DNA of 64,000 nucleotides from contig CAZKUR010000007.1 of NCBI GenBank assembly GCA_964556005.1, positions 14,589-78,588 on the forward strand, given 5' to 3'. Position 1 is the first letter of the stretch. Every line of letters begins with the position of its first letter. Origin of the DNA: CAZKUR01 sp964556005 (GTDB taxonomy: Bacteria; Bacteroidota; Ignavibacteria; Ignavibacteriales; Ignavibacteriaceae). This document shows positions 51,072 to 59,870 of this stretch, in pieces. The position numbers and the translations under genes are program-made. Below the pieces are notes generated by a model. The model did no database searches. It worked only from the letters and a program-made list of their open reading frames with translations, and was not told where the DNA came from.

Positions 51072-53189
51072 ATGAAAAAGCTTCTGTTTGTTTTTGTTTT
51101 TTTACTTACCGGCTTTTCTACTAAATTATATACGCAAACAAATGTCAGCGGCGTAATTTCAAGCAACGCTGCGTGGACTCTCAGCAGCAGTCCATATATT
51201 GTTACCGGCAACATACTTGTTAACACTGGCGTTACATTGACAATTGAACCAGGTGTTATCGTAAAGTTTGAAGACTTGAAATCACTTCAGGTAAACGGTC
51301 AATTAATAGCTATGGGTAACAGCAATTCAAATATTACTTTTACCTCAAATAATGCTGTACCGGATTCAGGAGATTGGGGTTATATTTTTTTCAGCGATGT
51401 AAGTAACGATGCTGTCTTTGATGCATCAGGAAATTATATTGGCGGATGCATTTTGCAGTACTGCACAATTGAATATGCAGGCAGTGGAGCTAATACCGAT
51501 GGTGCGGTGCAAATTTCCAGCTCGCATCCATTCATCAACTATTGTACAATAAGAAATAATAGTAAAGCCGGTATTTACGCAAGCGGTTTAACCGATACCC
51601 TGCGAATTAAAAATAGTACCATTTATAATAATTCCCGTTACTGTTTAGACGGGGACGGAGGCGGAGGCATTTACACATCCGGCGGTACCGTTATTATCTC
51701 AAAGAATACAATTAGAAATAATTCTTCTACTTATCATGCAGACGGCGGTGGAGTTTATATTAATACCGGCAAACCGATAATCACCCGAAACACCATTAGC
51801 AATAATGTGGCAGCTTATAACGGCGGTGCGGTCTATTTAATGAATGTCTCAGATGCATTAGTATCCAATAATATTATAACGGGCAATACTGCCTTAATGG
51901 AATTCGGCGGCATATATACACTTTATGGCACTGCTACGATTTCAGACAATATCCTTTACAATAATGGCGGCGGTATGAATATTTATTATGGAAGCGCAAA
52001 TATTACGAATAACTTTATTTGTAATAATTCAGCACCATATGCAGGCGGAGGCCTTTTAATACGAGGCGCAGCAGCGACAATTTCAAAGAACATTATTAGC
52101 GATAATACTGTGGTTTATACTCCATATAATGAAGAAAGCGGCGGCGGTATTTGTCTTAACGAATATTGGACAGGTATGTCGGTTACTATTACAAAAAATT
52201 CCATCATTAGAAATAAAGCAAAAAACGCATCAGCAGTTGATTATTTCATCTCCTATACCGGTTCTTACAACGAGGATTTTAAATACAATACTATAACTGG
52301 TAACAAAGCGACAAATCCTGATTCAACGTGCACAATAAGGATGATGTATCTTCCTCCAATTAACCATAATAATTTCTTTGACAACACTGCTACGTATGAA
52401 CTGTATAACGGCAATGCAAATACCACAACTTTAGATGCAGTCAATAACTGGTGGGGAACAACTGATAATGCTCAGATACAATTAAAGATTTACGATTGGT
52501 TTGAGGATGCAAGCCTCGGTATTGTAAATTACACTCCGTATTTAACAGAGCTTGATACAATTGCACCTGTATCTCCGCCTGCAAATGTTATTAAAACAAA
52601 TCTTGGAGGCGGGCAGGTAAAATTAACATGGAATAATAATCATGAATCGGATATTTCAGGTTATCATATTTACTATGGAGATTTTAACGGATATTCTTTT
52701 ACAAACGTGGTCGACGCCGGAAATGTTACGAACTATACGCTTTCAGGTGTTTCATTTACAGGTACAATCGGTGTTACCGCTTATGATAGAACTTACAACC
52801 CTTTAAATGAAAATGATTCAACGATTGTAAATGAAAATATGACTAACGGAAACGAGAGCTGGTATTCATTTGCAGTTGATACTTCAGCACTAAATGGTAT
52901 TGTACAAACCGGGAATACTGGTCCGAAAGATTACAAATTATTCCAGAATTATCCCAATCCTTTCAACCCGACGACAAAGATCGAATTCCGGATTCCTAAT
53001 TTTGGTTTTGTTTCGATTAAGATTTTTGATATTCTCGGACGTGAAGTTACAACTTTGGTCAATGAAGTTAAAAAACCGGGAACTTATGAAGTTAAATTTG
53101 ATGCAAGTAATCTGAGCAGCGGAATTTATTTCTATAGAATGCAAGCCGGTGACTTCGCCCAAACGCATAAAATGATATTTTTAAAATAA
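51072..53189 (+). CDS. Secreted parallel beta-helix protein with T9SS sorting domain
   Basis: 705 residues: signal peptide (KKLLFVFVFLLTGF), a right-handed parallel beta-helix (about 90-470) built of Asn-rich repeats such as ISKNTIRNNSS and ITRNTISNNVA, a fibronectin-III-like domain (about 500-590), and a T9SS C-terminal domain (FQNYPNPFNPTTKIEFRIP ... SSGIYFYRMQAGDF). It would be exported and cut at the cell surface. Beta-helix repeats often belong to polysaccharide-active or adhesive proteins; no catalytic residues can be assigned. Confidence 0.9.
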   Translation: MKKLLFVFVFLLTGFSTKLYTQTNVSGVISSNAAWTLSSSPYIVTGNILVNTGVTLTIEPGVIVKFEDLKSLQVNGQLIAMGNSNSNITFTSNNAVPDSGDWGYIFFSDVSNDAVFDASGNYIGGCILQYCTIEYAGSGANTDGAVQISSSHPFINYCTIRNNSKAGIYASGLTDTLRIKNSTIYNNSRYCLDGDGGGGIYTSGGTVIISKNTIRNNSSTYHADGGGVYINTGKPIITRNTISNNVAAYNGGAVYLMNVSDALVSNNIITGNTALMEFGGIYTLYGTATISDNILYNNGGGMNIYYGSANITNNFICNNSAPYAGGGLLIRGAAATISKNIISDNTVVYTPYNEESGGGICLNEYWTGMSVTITKNSIIRNKAKNASAVDYFISYTGSYNEDFKYNTITGNKATNPDSTCTIRMMYLPPINHNNFFDNTATYELYNGNANTTTLDAVNNWWGTTDNAQIQLKIYDWFEDASLGIVNYTPYLTELDTIAPVSPPANVIKTNLGGGQVKLTWNNNHESDISGYHIYYGDFNGYSFTNVVDAGNVTNYTLSGVSFTGTIGVTAYDRTYNPLNENDSTIVNENMTNGNESWYSFAVDTSALNGIVQTGNTGPKDYKLFQNYPNPFNPTTKIEFRIPNFGFVSIKIFDILGREVTTLVNEVKKPGTYEVKFDASNLSSGIYFYRMQAGDFAQTHKMIFLK

Positions 53190-53192
53190 TTT

Positions 53193-53219
53193 TTAGGGAG
53201 CTTCGGCTCCCTAATTTAT
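53193..53219 (+). terminator. Rho-independent terminator of the beta-helix gene
   Basis: Nine-base perfect stem TTAGGGAGC / GCTCCCTAA (53193-53201 with 53206-53214) with a TTCG tetraloop, followed by TTTATT. Confidence 0.85.
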
Positions 53220-53744
53220 TCCTTCATACATTCAACATGATCTGTCAATGGAATTGTATACGCATAAAAATTCTTTCAGGAAAAAAATACTTAAAGATCC
53301 CGAGACTCTATTTTCTGATATCTGATTCACTGAATATTTCAATTATAATAAAGATTATTTCCTTTTCGAATAGAACATCCCGATGTACACATATATTCTT
53401 GTACCTAAATTCCCAGGAACAAATAATAAAGCAAAATATTATTTTTTATCATAGGGTTGTTAACTCTAATCAAAAAATAAATTATTGCTGCTAACAAGTT
53501 ATTTCGAACCGTTTTATAAGACTACCGTTCAGCCGGAATTACAATCTTTTTAACAAAGCAACAATACAATCTGAAATCCGAATTCTAATCTCCGAAATCA
53601 GAGTGAATACTGATTGAGCATGTGTTAAATATCATAATAAATAGTAATAATCATCGTTAAAATACATGTAATAATAACGGAGATTTTATTTAGATTTCCT
53701 ACCTAAGAATTTTGAATTACAAATAATTCATAAGAGAAATAAAA
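53220..53744. other. Intergenic region without a gene
   Basis: About 525 AT-rich bases. The only open frame (53237-53494, plus) is Ile/Ser-rich with no ribosome site or family resemblance, and I do not accept it. No structured RNA or repeat stands out. Confidence 0.7.
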
Positions 53745-54200
53745 ATGAAAGCAATTAACTATTTAGCATTTTCAATACTACTCATATTTTATTCTTGTTC
53801 TTCTTTGACGTTAAAACCAGCCGATTTTTCCTGGCCTGTTGAATCGGTACAAAAGGTCGATAATGACGGCAACGTTCAGGTTAAAAGATATTCTTTATCG
53901 TTTAATGCAAAGAATCTTTACTTAACTGAAACCGGCGATTCACTCGGTTACGTTGATAAAGAGCTAAGAATAATAAGAGGAGTTGACGGATATTATTATG
54001 TAACCGGGAATAATTTTAAGAACGTTTACGTATTTAATGCAAAAGACGGCGCTTTGAAGCTTGAAAATAAAATTGAAATTTCCGATAAAATCGGTATGCA
54101 GAATCCGGCATTTAACCAGAGGCCTCCATATGTAGAACTAAATTACGGAAATGTAAAAGTTGATCTTAATAAAGACGGAATAACAGAGGAGGGGAAATGA
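53745..54200 (+). CDS. Small lipoprotein of unknown function
   Basis: 151 residues with lipoprotein signal ending FYSCSSL. The mature part is beta-rich (RYSLSFNAKNLYL, GYYYVTGNNFKNVYVFN) and ends acidic. The next gene overlaps its stop by 4 bases, so the two should be co-expressed and possibly interact. I do not recognise the family. Confidence 0.75.
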   Translation: MKAINYLAFSILLIFYSCSSLTLKPADFSWPVESVQKVDNDGNVQVKRYSLSFNAKNLYLTETGDSLGYVDKELRIIRGVDGYYYVTGNNFKNVYVFNAKDGALKLENKIEISDKIGMQNPAFNQRPPYVELNYGNVKVDLNKDGITEEGK

Positions 54201-55465
54201 AAAGAATAAATTATTTCTTATTAGTTTTCGTTTTAATTTTTAGTATAAATAAGTTTTCGGTTGCGCAGCAGGATTATCAGATAGTGCAAAATTTTAAAAC
54301 TCAATACCTTCAAATTCAAAAAGCAATTAAAAACGCCGATTCATTGGCACAGCTTCCTGTTTTACAGGAAGCAGTAGCAAAATTAAAAAATGATTTCCTC
54401 CCGGATAAAGTTTTGCTCGATAAAAGTCTTTATCCGGATGACTTCAACGCTTCGATAACAAATTTAAATAATGCGCTTCAATTGAGAGAAAGAGATTTTA
54501 CTCAAATTTCAAGCTTACAATTTCAGGTTGGCGAATTAAAAATTCAAATCGATTCACTCAATACTAAAAATGCTTTTTTGCTTAATAGAATTCAACTGCT
54601 TCATGTACAGAGCTTGAAGGATAAAAAAACTATCGCAGCGCTTCAGCAAAATATTTCGTCTTTGATGGTTTCTCTTCATAAACGGGATCTCTTGATAATG
54701 AATATGCTCGATAGTTTGATGCCGCCGGAAATAAGGGAAAAATCGGAAATTAATAAAAGTGAAAAGCAAAAAGTTTATTCCGAAGCGCAAAAGGAAAATG
54801 TTCTGACAAACATCAAAAGAGCGATAAATGAAAACATAAAATTCCTGGAATTGACTTACTTGAATCCCGATGATATAGAAAACATTAAGAAACAGGAAAA
54901 TCAGTTTGAAATCTTATGGAAAAGCATGAGCCCGCAGTTTGTTGAAATTTATTCCGTTAACGGTGAAAATGGAAAGGATATAAATGAGATCAATTCGGGT
55001 TTTGCAAACTGGAGAAAAGCTTTATATTTAGAGGCATGGAGCACAATAAGGCAGGATTTCCGAAGCTACCGTATAAATCTTAATAATTTTACAAACGGAA
55101 ATGAGTTTACCTCCCAGGTAACATCATATATCGACGATGAAATTAAGAATACAAACTTACAGCCCGATGAATCTAAAAAGGCTTACAAAATGTTTGCAGA
55201 CAGCGCCTGGTTCGGAAACATCAAACCCAAATGGATGGCCTATCTCACTGATAACAAAATGCTTTCAGTTGAACAGAAAGATTCGATTGAAACTAAAATA
55301 GCACAATGGAAAGAATCTGCATTCCCGGTTTCGTCGGCATGGACATATATATTTATTGCTGCAATAATTATACTGATTGTAATTTTATATTTTGTTAGAA
55401 AAAGGAAAACATCTAAAAACCCTTATGATTTGCCCGGTTCAATTCAAGATAAAAAGGATAGTTAA
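54197..55465 (+). CDS. Exported coiled-coil protein with C-terminal membrane helix
   Basis: 422 residues: signal peptide (YFLLVFVLIFSINKFSVAQQ), a long helical and coiled-coil part (about 30-200) with heptads near 100-160, a second helical domain, one transmembrane helix near the C-terminus (WTYIFIAAIIILIVILYFV) and a short basic tail. The topology implies a periplasmic body anchored in the inner membrane. Function unknown; overlaps the lipoprotein gene by 4 bases and ends at a strong terminator. Confidence 0.78.
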   Translation: MKRINYFLLVFVLIFSINKFSVAQQDYQIVQNFKTQYLQIQKAIKNADSLAQLPVLQEAVAKLKNDFLPDKVLLDKSLYPDDFNASITNLNNALQLRERDFTQISSLQFQVGELKIQIDSLNTKNAFLLNRIQLLHVQSLKDKKTIAALQQNISSLMVSLHKRDLLIMNMLDSLMPPEIREKSEINKSEKQKVYSEAQKENVLTNIKRAINENIKFLELTYLNPDDIENIKKQENQFEILWKSMSPQFVEIYSVNGENGKDINEINSGFANWRKALYLEAWSTIRQDFRSYRINLNNFTNGNEFTSQVTSYIDDEIKNTNLQPDESKKAYKMFADSAWFGNIKPKWMAYLTDNKMLSVEQKDSIETKIAQWKESAFPVSSAWTYIFIAAIIILIVILYFVRKRKTSKNPYDLPGSIQDKKDS

Positions 55466-55484
55466 ATTTTATAAATAAGAAAAT

Positions 55485-55519
55485 GCCGGTTGTGTAAAGC
55501 AGCCGGCGTTTTCTTTTTT
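55485..55519 (+). terminator. Rho-independent terminator of the lipoprotein/coiled-coil unit
   Basis: Eight-pair stem GCCGGTTG / CAGCCGGC (one T-G pair; 55485-55492 with 55500-55507), loop TGTAAAG, then GTTTTCTTTTTT. Confidence 0.9.
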
Positions 55520-55609
55520 GTTTCATGGCTTATAGTTTTTTTCATAATTCTGTTGTAAATTAACTAAAAAGAATCATGCCTAATTATTTTAGCCGGAGAA
55601 ATTAACGAA

Positions 55610-56896
55610 ATGAGCGATCAAAGTGTACTTGAGCTGGAGAACCTGCGTTTAAGAAATGCAGTTGAAGAGCTTGCAATTTTAAATGAAATTGCAATTGCCG
55701 TCAGTTCAACCCAATCTCTGGATTCCATAGTTAATTTGATTGTGAGTAAGTGTATTAAGCATCTGAAGGTCGAGCAGGCAGTTGTGATGTTGCTGAATGA
55801 AAAAGATATAAACAAACCTTTTCAAACAATGATAAGACAACAGGACTCGTTGACAAGCGGCCTTCCGTTCCGGTTCGATACTCAACTCACTGGCTGGATG
55901 TTGAAAAATAAAGCGCCCTTGTTAACAAATAATCTAAAAGAAGATAAACGGTTTAATCTTTTAGGCGAAGATTCTATAAATATTAATTCACTGCTTAGCG
56001 TTCCTCTTTTTTTAAAAGGTAAGATGCTTGGGCTGTTGACTGTTTTCAATAAAAAGAACATGCATGATTTTACCGCAGAAGACCAAAAATTATTATCTAT
56101 CATTTCGGCACAGTCTGCACAGGTGATTGAAAATGCCAGGTTGTATGAAGAAGAGCAGGCATTTTTCAGGCTGAGAGAAGAAATGAGATTGGCATATGAA
56201 ATTCAGGTCAATCTTCTGCCGCATACATCGCCGGTATTTCCTGATTATGAAATTTCCGGTAAGAGCATTCCTGCTAAAGAAGTTGGCGGTGATTATTTTG
56301 ATTTTATGCCGATAACCGAGGAAAAAATTGCTTTTTGTTTAGGAGACATTTCCGGTAAAGGTATTCCTGCTGCTCTCCTGATGGCAAACCTGCAGGCAAC
56401 TCTCCGCGGGCAAACCATCCTTAATTTTTCATGTAAAGAGTGTATTTCATTTGCCAATAAATTGCTTTTCAGAAATACTGATCCTCATAAGTATGCAACC
56501 TTGTTTTACGGGATATTAGATCGCAGCAATAATCAAATCAGTTATTGCAATGCCGGGCATAACGACCCGATTCTTATATCAAAAGATAAAACAATTCAAC
56601 GGCTTGATGTCGGTGGTGTCGTAGTGGGAGTAATACCTGAATATCCTTTCGAGGAAACCTCCGTTCAGATGAACACTGGTGATCTTTTAGTTGTTTATTC
56701 CGACGGCATTACCGAAGCAATGAATGAATTTGAAGAAGAATACGAAGAAGAAAGACTAATAAAACTGCTGCTCGAGCTGCAGGATAAATCACCCGATAAC
56801 ATTATAGACACAATATTGAATTCGGTAAATGATTTCTCAGGCCATACCGAACCAATGGACGATAAAACAATTGTAGTCATTAAAAAAATAAAATAA
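55610..56896 (+). CDS. GAF-domain PP2C-type phosphatase (SpoIIE/RsbU family)
   Basis: 428 residues: short N-terminal coiled coil, GAF sensor domain (about 25-180), linker helix, and a PP2C-type Ser/Thr phosphatase domain (about 215-428) with VGGDYFDFM, LGDISGKGIPAALLMA, CNAGHNDPIL, and VVYSDGITEAMNE carrying the metal Asp residues. Such proteins dephosphorylate anti-anti-sigma factors in partner-switching circuits. No RsbV/RsbW-type genes are near, so the target is unknown. No transmembrane helix. Confidence 0.93.
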   Translation: MSDQSVLELENLRLRNAVEELAILNEIAIAVSSTQSLDSIVNLIVSKCIKHLKVEQAVVMLLNEKDINKPFQTMIRQQDSLTSGLPFRFDTQLTGWMLKNKAPLLTNNLKEDKRFNLLGEDSININSLLSVPLFLKGKMLGLLTVFNKKNMHDFTAEDQKLLSIISAQSAQVIENARLYEEEQAFFRLREEMRLAYEIQVNLLPHTSPVFPDYEISGKSIPAKEVGGDYFDFMPITEEKIAFCLGDISGKGIPAALLMANLQATLRGQTILNFSCKECISFANKLLFRNTDPHKYATLFYGILDRSNNQISYCNAGHNDPILISKDKTIQRLDVGGVVVGVIPEYPFEETSVQMNTGDLLVVYSDGITEAMNEFEEEYEEERLIKLLLELQDKSPDNIIDTILNSVNDFSGHTEPMDDKTIVVIKKIK

Positions 56897-57032
56897 AAAC
56901 TCGCGGTAATTAGAACTGCAAGCGGTTTTATTTTCAATCCTAATTAATAAAAAATTATAATATTCATTTTATTGAATTCCAATTACAAAGGGTGAATTTA
57001 AATTATTTACCATTATTAAGGAGTGATACGAT

Positions 57033-57788
57033 ATGTTTATGAGATTGCTGCAACTAAATATACAATCACGCTTCACTAGAAATTTCAAATATTTTTATGA
57101 GATGACGGTGATACCAAAGTTAAAAGAAATGCCCGGATGCAAATTTGTTGCATTAATCGAAAGCGGATTAAATGATAATGGATTTATCTCACTGACACTC
57201 TGGGATAAACAGGACCAAGCTGAAAATTATGAAAACGGTGATGTATTTAAAGAATTAAATGAACGAATAAAATCTTATCTATCCGATTCTGCTGAGTGGA
57301 AAGTACAACTCTCCGAAAATCTTGAGCTTGAATACAAGCCATCTAAGGAAGATCCGGTCATACAAAAATACAATGTCACTCTTCAATCCGATTCGGAAAT
57401 CACACAATCAACGGAAGGAAATTTGCTGTATGTGAGAATTGTATCACTTATTATTCAAAAAGAGAAAGAAAAAGAATTTAAAAATATTTATTCTTCGGAA
57501 ATTATTCCTGCTTTGCTTTCGACTAAGGGGTGTTTATATGCTTATCTTACTCAGAATATTGAAAATAAGAACAGTTACATTTCAATCACCATCTGGGATA
57601 GTCAAAAAGATGCCGATTATTATGAAACCAGTGGAAAGTTCGATGAGCTTGTAAAAAAAGTAATACATACCTTTTCTGATTTTTACAGGTGGAAATTAGC
57701 GCTTGAAAAGGAATCTAACGCAAATATTAAAACTTCCGATGATATGAATGTGACGAAGTATGTAATGGTTACGGGTAAAAAGTTTTAA
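57033..57788 (+). CDS. Protein with two ABM (antibiotic biosynthesis monooxygenase-like) domains
   Basis: 251 residues behind AAGGAG (57018-57023). Two similar halves: residues about 1-90 (FMRLLQLNIQ ... CKFVALIESG ... ISLTLWDKQDQAENY) and 130-225 (LLYVRIVSLI ... CLYAYLTQNI ... ISITIWDSQKDADYY). Both fit the ABM dimeric alpha-beta barrel fold, so one chain may fold as a pseudo-dimer. ABM proteins include haem-degrading and quinol monooxygenases; no catalytic residues can be assigned. The next small gene is 37 bases downstream. Confidence 0.82.
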   Translation: MFMRLLQLNIQSRFTRNFKYFYEMTVIPKLKEMPGCKFVALIESGLNDNGFISLTLWDKQDQAENYENGDVFKELNERIKSYLSDSAEWKVQLSENLELEYKPSKEDPVIQKYNVTLQSDSEITQSTEGNLLYVRIVSLIIQKEKEKEFKNIYSSEIIPALLSTKGCLYAYLTQNIENKNSYISITIWDSQKDADYYETSGKFDELVKKVIHTFSDFYRWKLALEKESNANIKTSDDMNVTKYVMVTGKKF

Positions 57789-57825
57789 TATTAATGGAAA
57801 ATATTTCATAATAATTAATACGAAA

Positions 57826-58164
57826 ATGTACTTTGAACTGAAAAATATTATCGACGGATGTGATGACTTAGTTGGAATCAAAAAGAATTCTCTTCAGAGC
57901 GGTGACCAGGTCATCATAATTACTGAGAACTCGGTTTATAGTATAAAAGTCGATGAAAACGGTCACTATTTCGTTTCCGGCGGATGGTTCGATAAAAATA
58001 ATTTATCTCCGATGAAAATAAAAATAAACGGCTGTACGTGGGGAAACAGCGTCATTAAAAGCGATATTATTGCCGCGCAAGGTTTATTCCTCGAATTTAG
58101 TAATAGAGTTATAACCAGTAAGATTATGAAATATTTTGTAATACCCAAGAATAGACAAAACTAA
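57826..58164 (+). CDS. Small protein of unknown function
   Basis: 112 residues, no signal peptide, beta-rich: SGDQVIIITENSVYSIKVDENGHYFVSGGWF, then NGCTWGNSVIKSDIIAAQGLFLEF and NRVITSKIMKYFVI. The compact strand pattern with Cys in NGCTWG suggests a small beta-barrel. It seems to belong to a conserved but unnamed family that I cannot place. Co-directional with the ABM gene upstream. Confidence 0.75.
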   Translation: MYFELKNIIDGCDDLVGIKKNSLQSGDQVIIITENSVYSIKVDENGHYFVSGGWFDKNNLSPMKIKINGCTWGNSVIKSDIIAAQGLFLEFSNRVITSKIMKYFVIPKNRQN

Positions 58165-58332
58165 GTTTATTTAATTTATTCGCAGGAAGCATCTTTCAAG
58201 AATAGATATTTCTGGGATGGAACTCAAAAGAGAGAAAATATTCCTTTACTTTAGATTGATTAATATTTACAGACGAACATCTAATCCCAAAATATTCTTC
58301 TTATTTAAATTTTAATATTAACGAGGTATAAA

Positions 58333-59850
58333 ATGAATTTTCAAAGTGTGAAAAGTAAATTAAAAAATAAAAGTATGATCCAAAGTAAAATAATATTTAT
58401 AGAAGCGATTGTTTTAAGCATAATCTTTTCCCAACTATCGTTTGGTAAAAGTCGTTATGTAAAAGTTAATGAGCTTTATGCAGAATCTTATTTAGAAGAA
58501 AGTTCTTCTTTGTTGTTGAAATCTTCTGAGGATTCACTTGAGATAAATGCTGATTCTATTGCTATACAAATTTTGAGAGATACAGGTATACCAAGTGCAT
58601 CTGTTGCAGTAGTGAAATATGGAAAAATAATTTTAAATAAGGCATACGGAAAAGCAAAACTCGATCCTATTGTTATTGCAAAACCGGATATGCGTTATGC
58701 AATCGGTTCAATCAGCAAACAATTTGCATCAGCAGCAATACTGCTGCTTGAACAGGAAGGCAAACTTTCTCTCGATGATCCGATATCAAAGTGGCTGCCG
58801 AACATGACCCGGGCAAACGAAATAACCATTAGTGAGATACTATCTCATACATCAGGATACCAGGATTTTTGGCCGCAAGATTATGACCCGCCGATGATGC
58901 TTAAACCGGTAACGCCGCAAGAAATCCTGGATCGCTGGGCTAAGAAACCGCTTGACTTTGAACCGGGCACACAATGGCAATACAGCAATACAAATTATGT
59001 GATAGCAGCTCAAATTATTGAAAAGATAACTAATGAACCTTTCTATAAATTTTTGCATGATAATATTCTTAAACCTTTAAAGATGTCAAGTGCTGTTAAT
59101 TTTGATGAAGGCAAGTTAAAAGGTAAAGATCCGACAGGATATATGAGGTATGCTTTAGGTCCGTTGCGTCCCGCTCCGCAGGAAGGTTCGGGTTGGATGT
59201 TCGGCGCAGGTGAACTTGCTATGACTTCAGGAGATCTTGCCAAATGGGATATCTCACTAATTGATCAGAGCCTTTTGAGTCATAAATCATACAAGCAGCT
59301 TGAAACAGAGGTCTTGTTGAAGAATGGAGTAGGTACCCGTTATGGTTTAGGCGTTGATGTTGGAATGATGAACAATCATCGGTTGATTTCGCATAGCGGT
59401 GAAGTCTCAGGTTTTACAGCTTTCAATTTAGTATTTCCTGATGACAGCGCTGCAGTAGTTGTGTTAACGAATCAGGACGCCGCACCCGGAGCAGGTACGA
59501 TTGCGAGCAGGATTGCACGCAGTCTATTTAAAACTCAAGACTCTCAAACAGCAATGCGTACCGAACAAGCCCGGAAGATTTTCATTGGATTGCAGCATGG
59601 AAAAATTGACCGTTCATTATTCACGGCAGATGCAAATTTCTATTTCAGTGAAGAGGCGTTGCAGGATTTCAAATCCGGTTTGGATTCGCTCGGTGAGCCG
59701 ATGGAGTTTGTTCAAACATCCGAACATAAACGCGGCGGTATGCTTGAACGATCGTTTCGTGTTGTTTTCCCAAACCTTACTTTGCGAGTTTGGACTTACC
59801 AGATGCCTGATGGAAAATTAGAACAGTATCAAATAGCTCCTCAATCATAA
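58333..59850 (+). CDS. Serine beta-lactamase-like hydrolase (class C/PBP4* fold)
   Basis: 505 residues. N-terminal signal (IIFIEAIVLSIIFSQLSFG), then a beta-lactamase fold with the Ser-x-x-Lys block IGSISKQFASA, the Tyr-x-Asn block WQYSNTNYVIA, and HSG in RLISHSGEVSGF. A C-terminal extension of about 100 residues follows. Family members are esterases or D-amino acid peptidases as well as beta-lactamases, so antibiotic resistance should not be assumed. The kinase gene follows 20 bases later. Confidence 0.9.
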   Translation: MNFQSVKSKLKNKSMIQSKIIFIEAIVLSIIFSQLSFGKSRYVKVNELYAESYLEESSSLLLKSSEDSLEINADSIAIQILRDTGIPSASVAVVKYGKIILNKAYGKAKLDPIVIAKPDMRYAIGSISKQFASAAILLLEQEGKLSLDDPISKWLPNMTRANEITISEILSHTSGYQDFWPQDYDPPMMLKPVTPQEILDRWAKKPLDFEPGTQWQYSNTNYVIAAQIIEKITNEPFYKFLHDNILKPLKMSSAVNFDEGKLKGKDPTGYMRYALGPLRPAPQEGSGWMFGAGELAMTSGDLAKWDISLIDQSLLSHKSYKQLETEVLLKNGVGTRYGLGVDVGMMNNHRLISHSGEVSGFTAFNLVFPDDSAAVVVLTNQDAAPGAGTIASRIARSLFKTQDSQTAMRTEQARKIFIGLQHGKIDRSLFTADANFYFSEEALQDFKSGLDSLGEPMEFVQTSEHKRGGMLERSFRVVFPNLTLRVWTYQMPDGKLEQYQIAPQS

Positions 59851-59870
59851 AAATAAAATTTATTTGTAAG

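Noticed and set aside
51600..52200. Repeated Asn-rich segments as a DNA tandem repeat or CRISPR
   Set aside because: They are protein-level beta-helix repeats with varied DNA sequence, not regular direct repeats with spacers.
53237..53494. 85-residue open frame between the beta-helix gene and the lipoprotein gene
   Set aside because: Composition is typical of AT-rich noise; no ribosome site and no recognisable motif.
58333..59850. Antibiotic-resistance beta-lactamase
   Set aside because: The fold motifs are present, but this family is dominated by esterases and peptidases, and nothing here points to beta-lactam hydrolysis.
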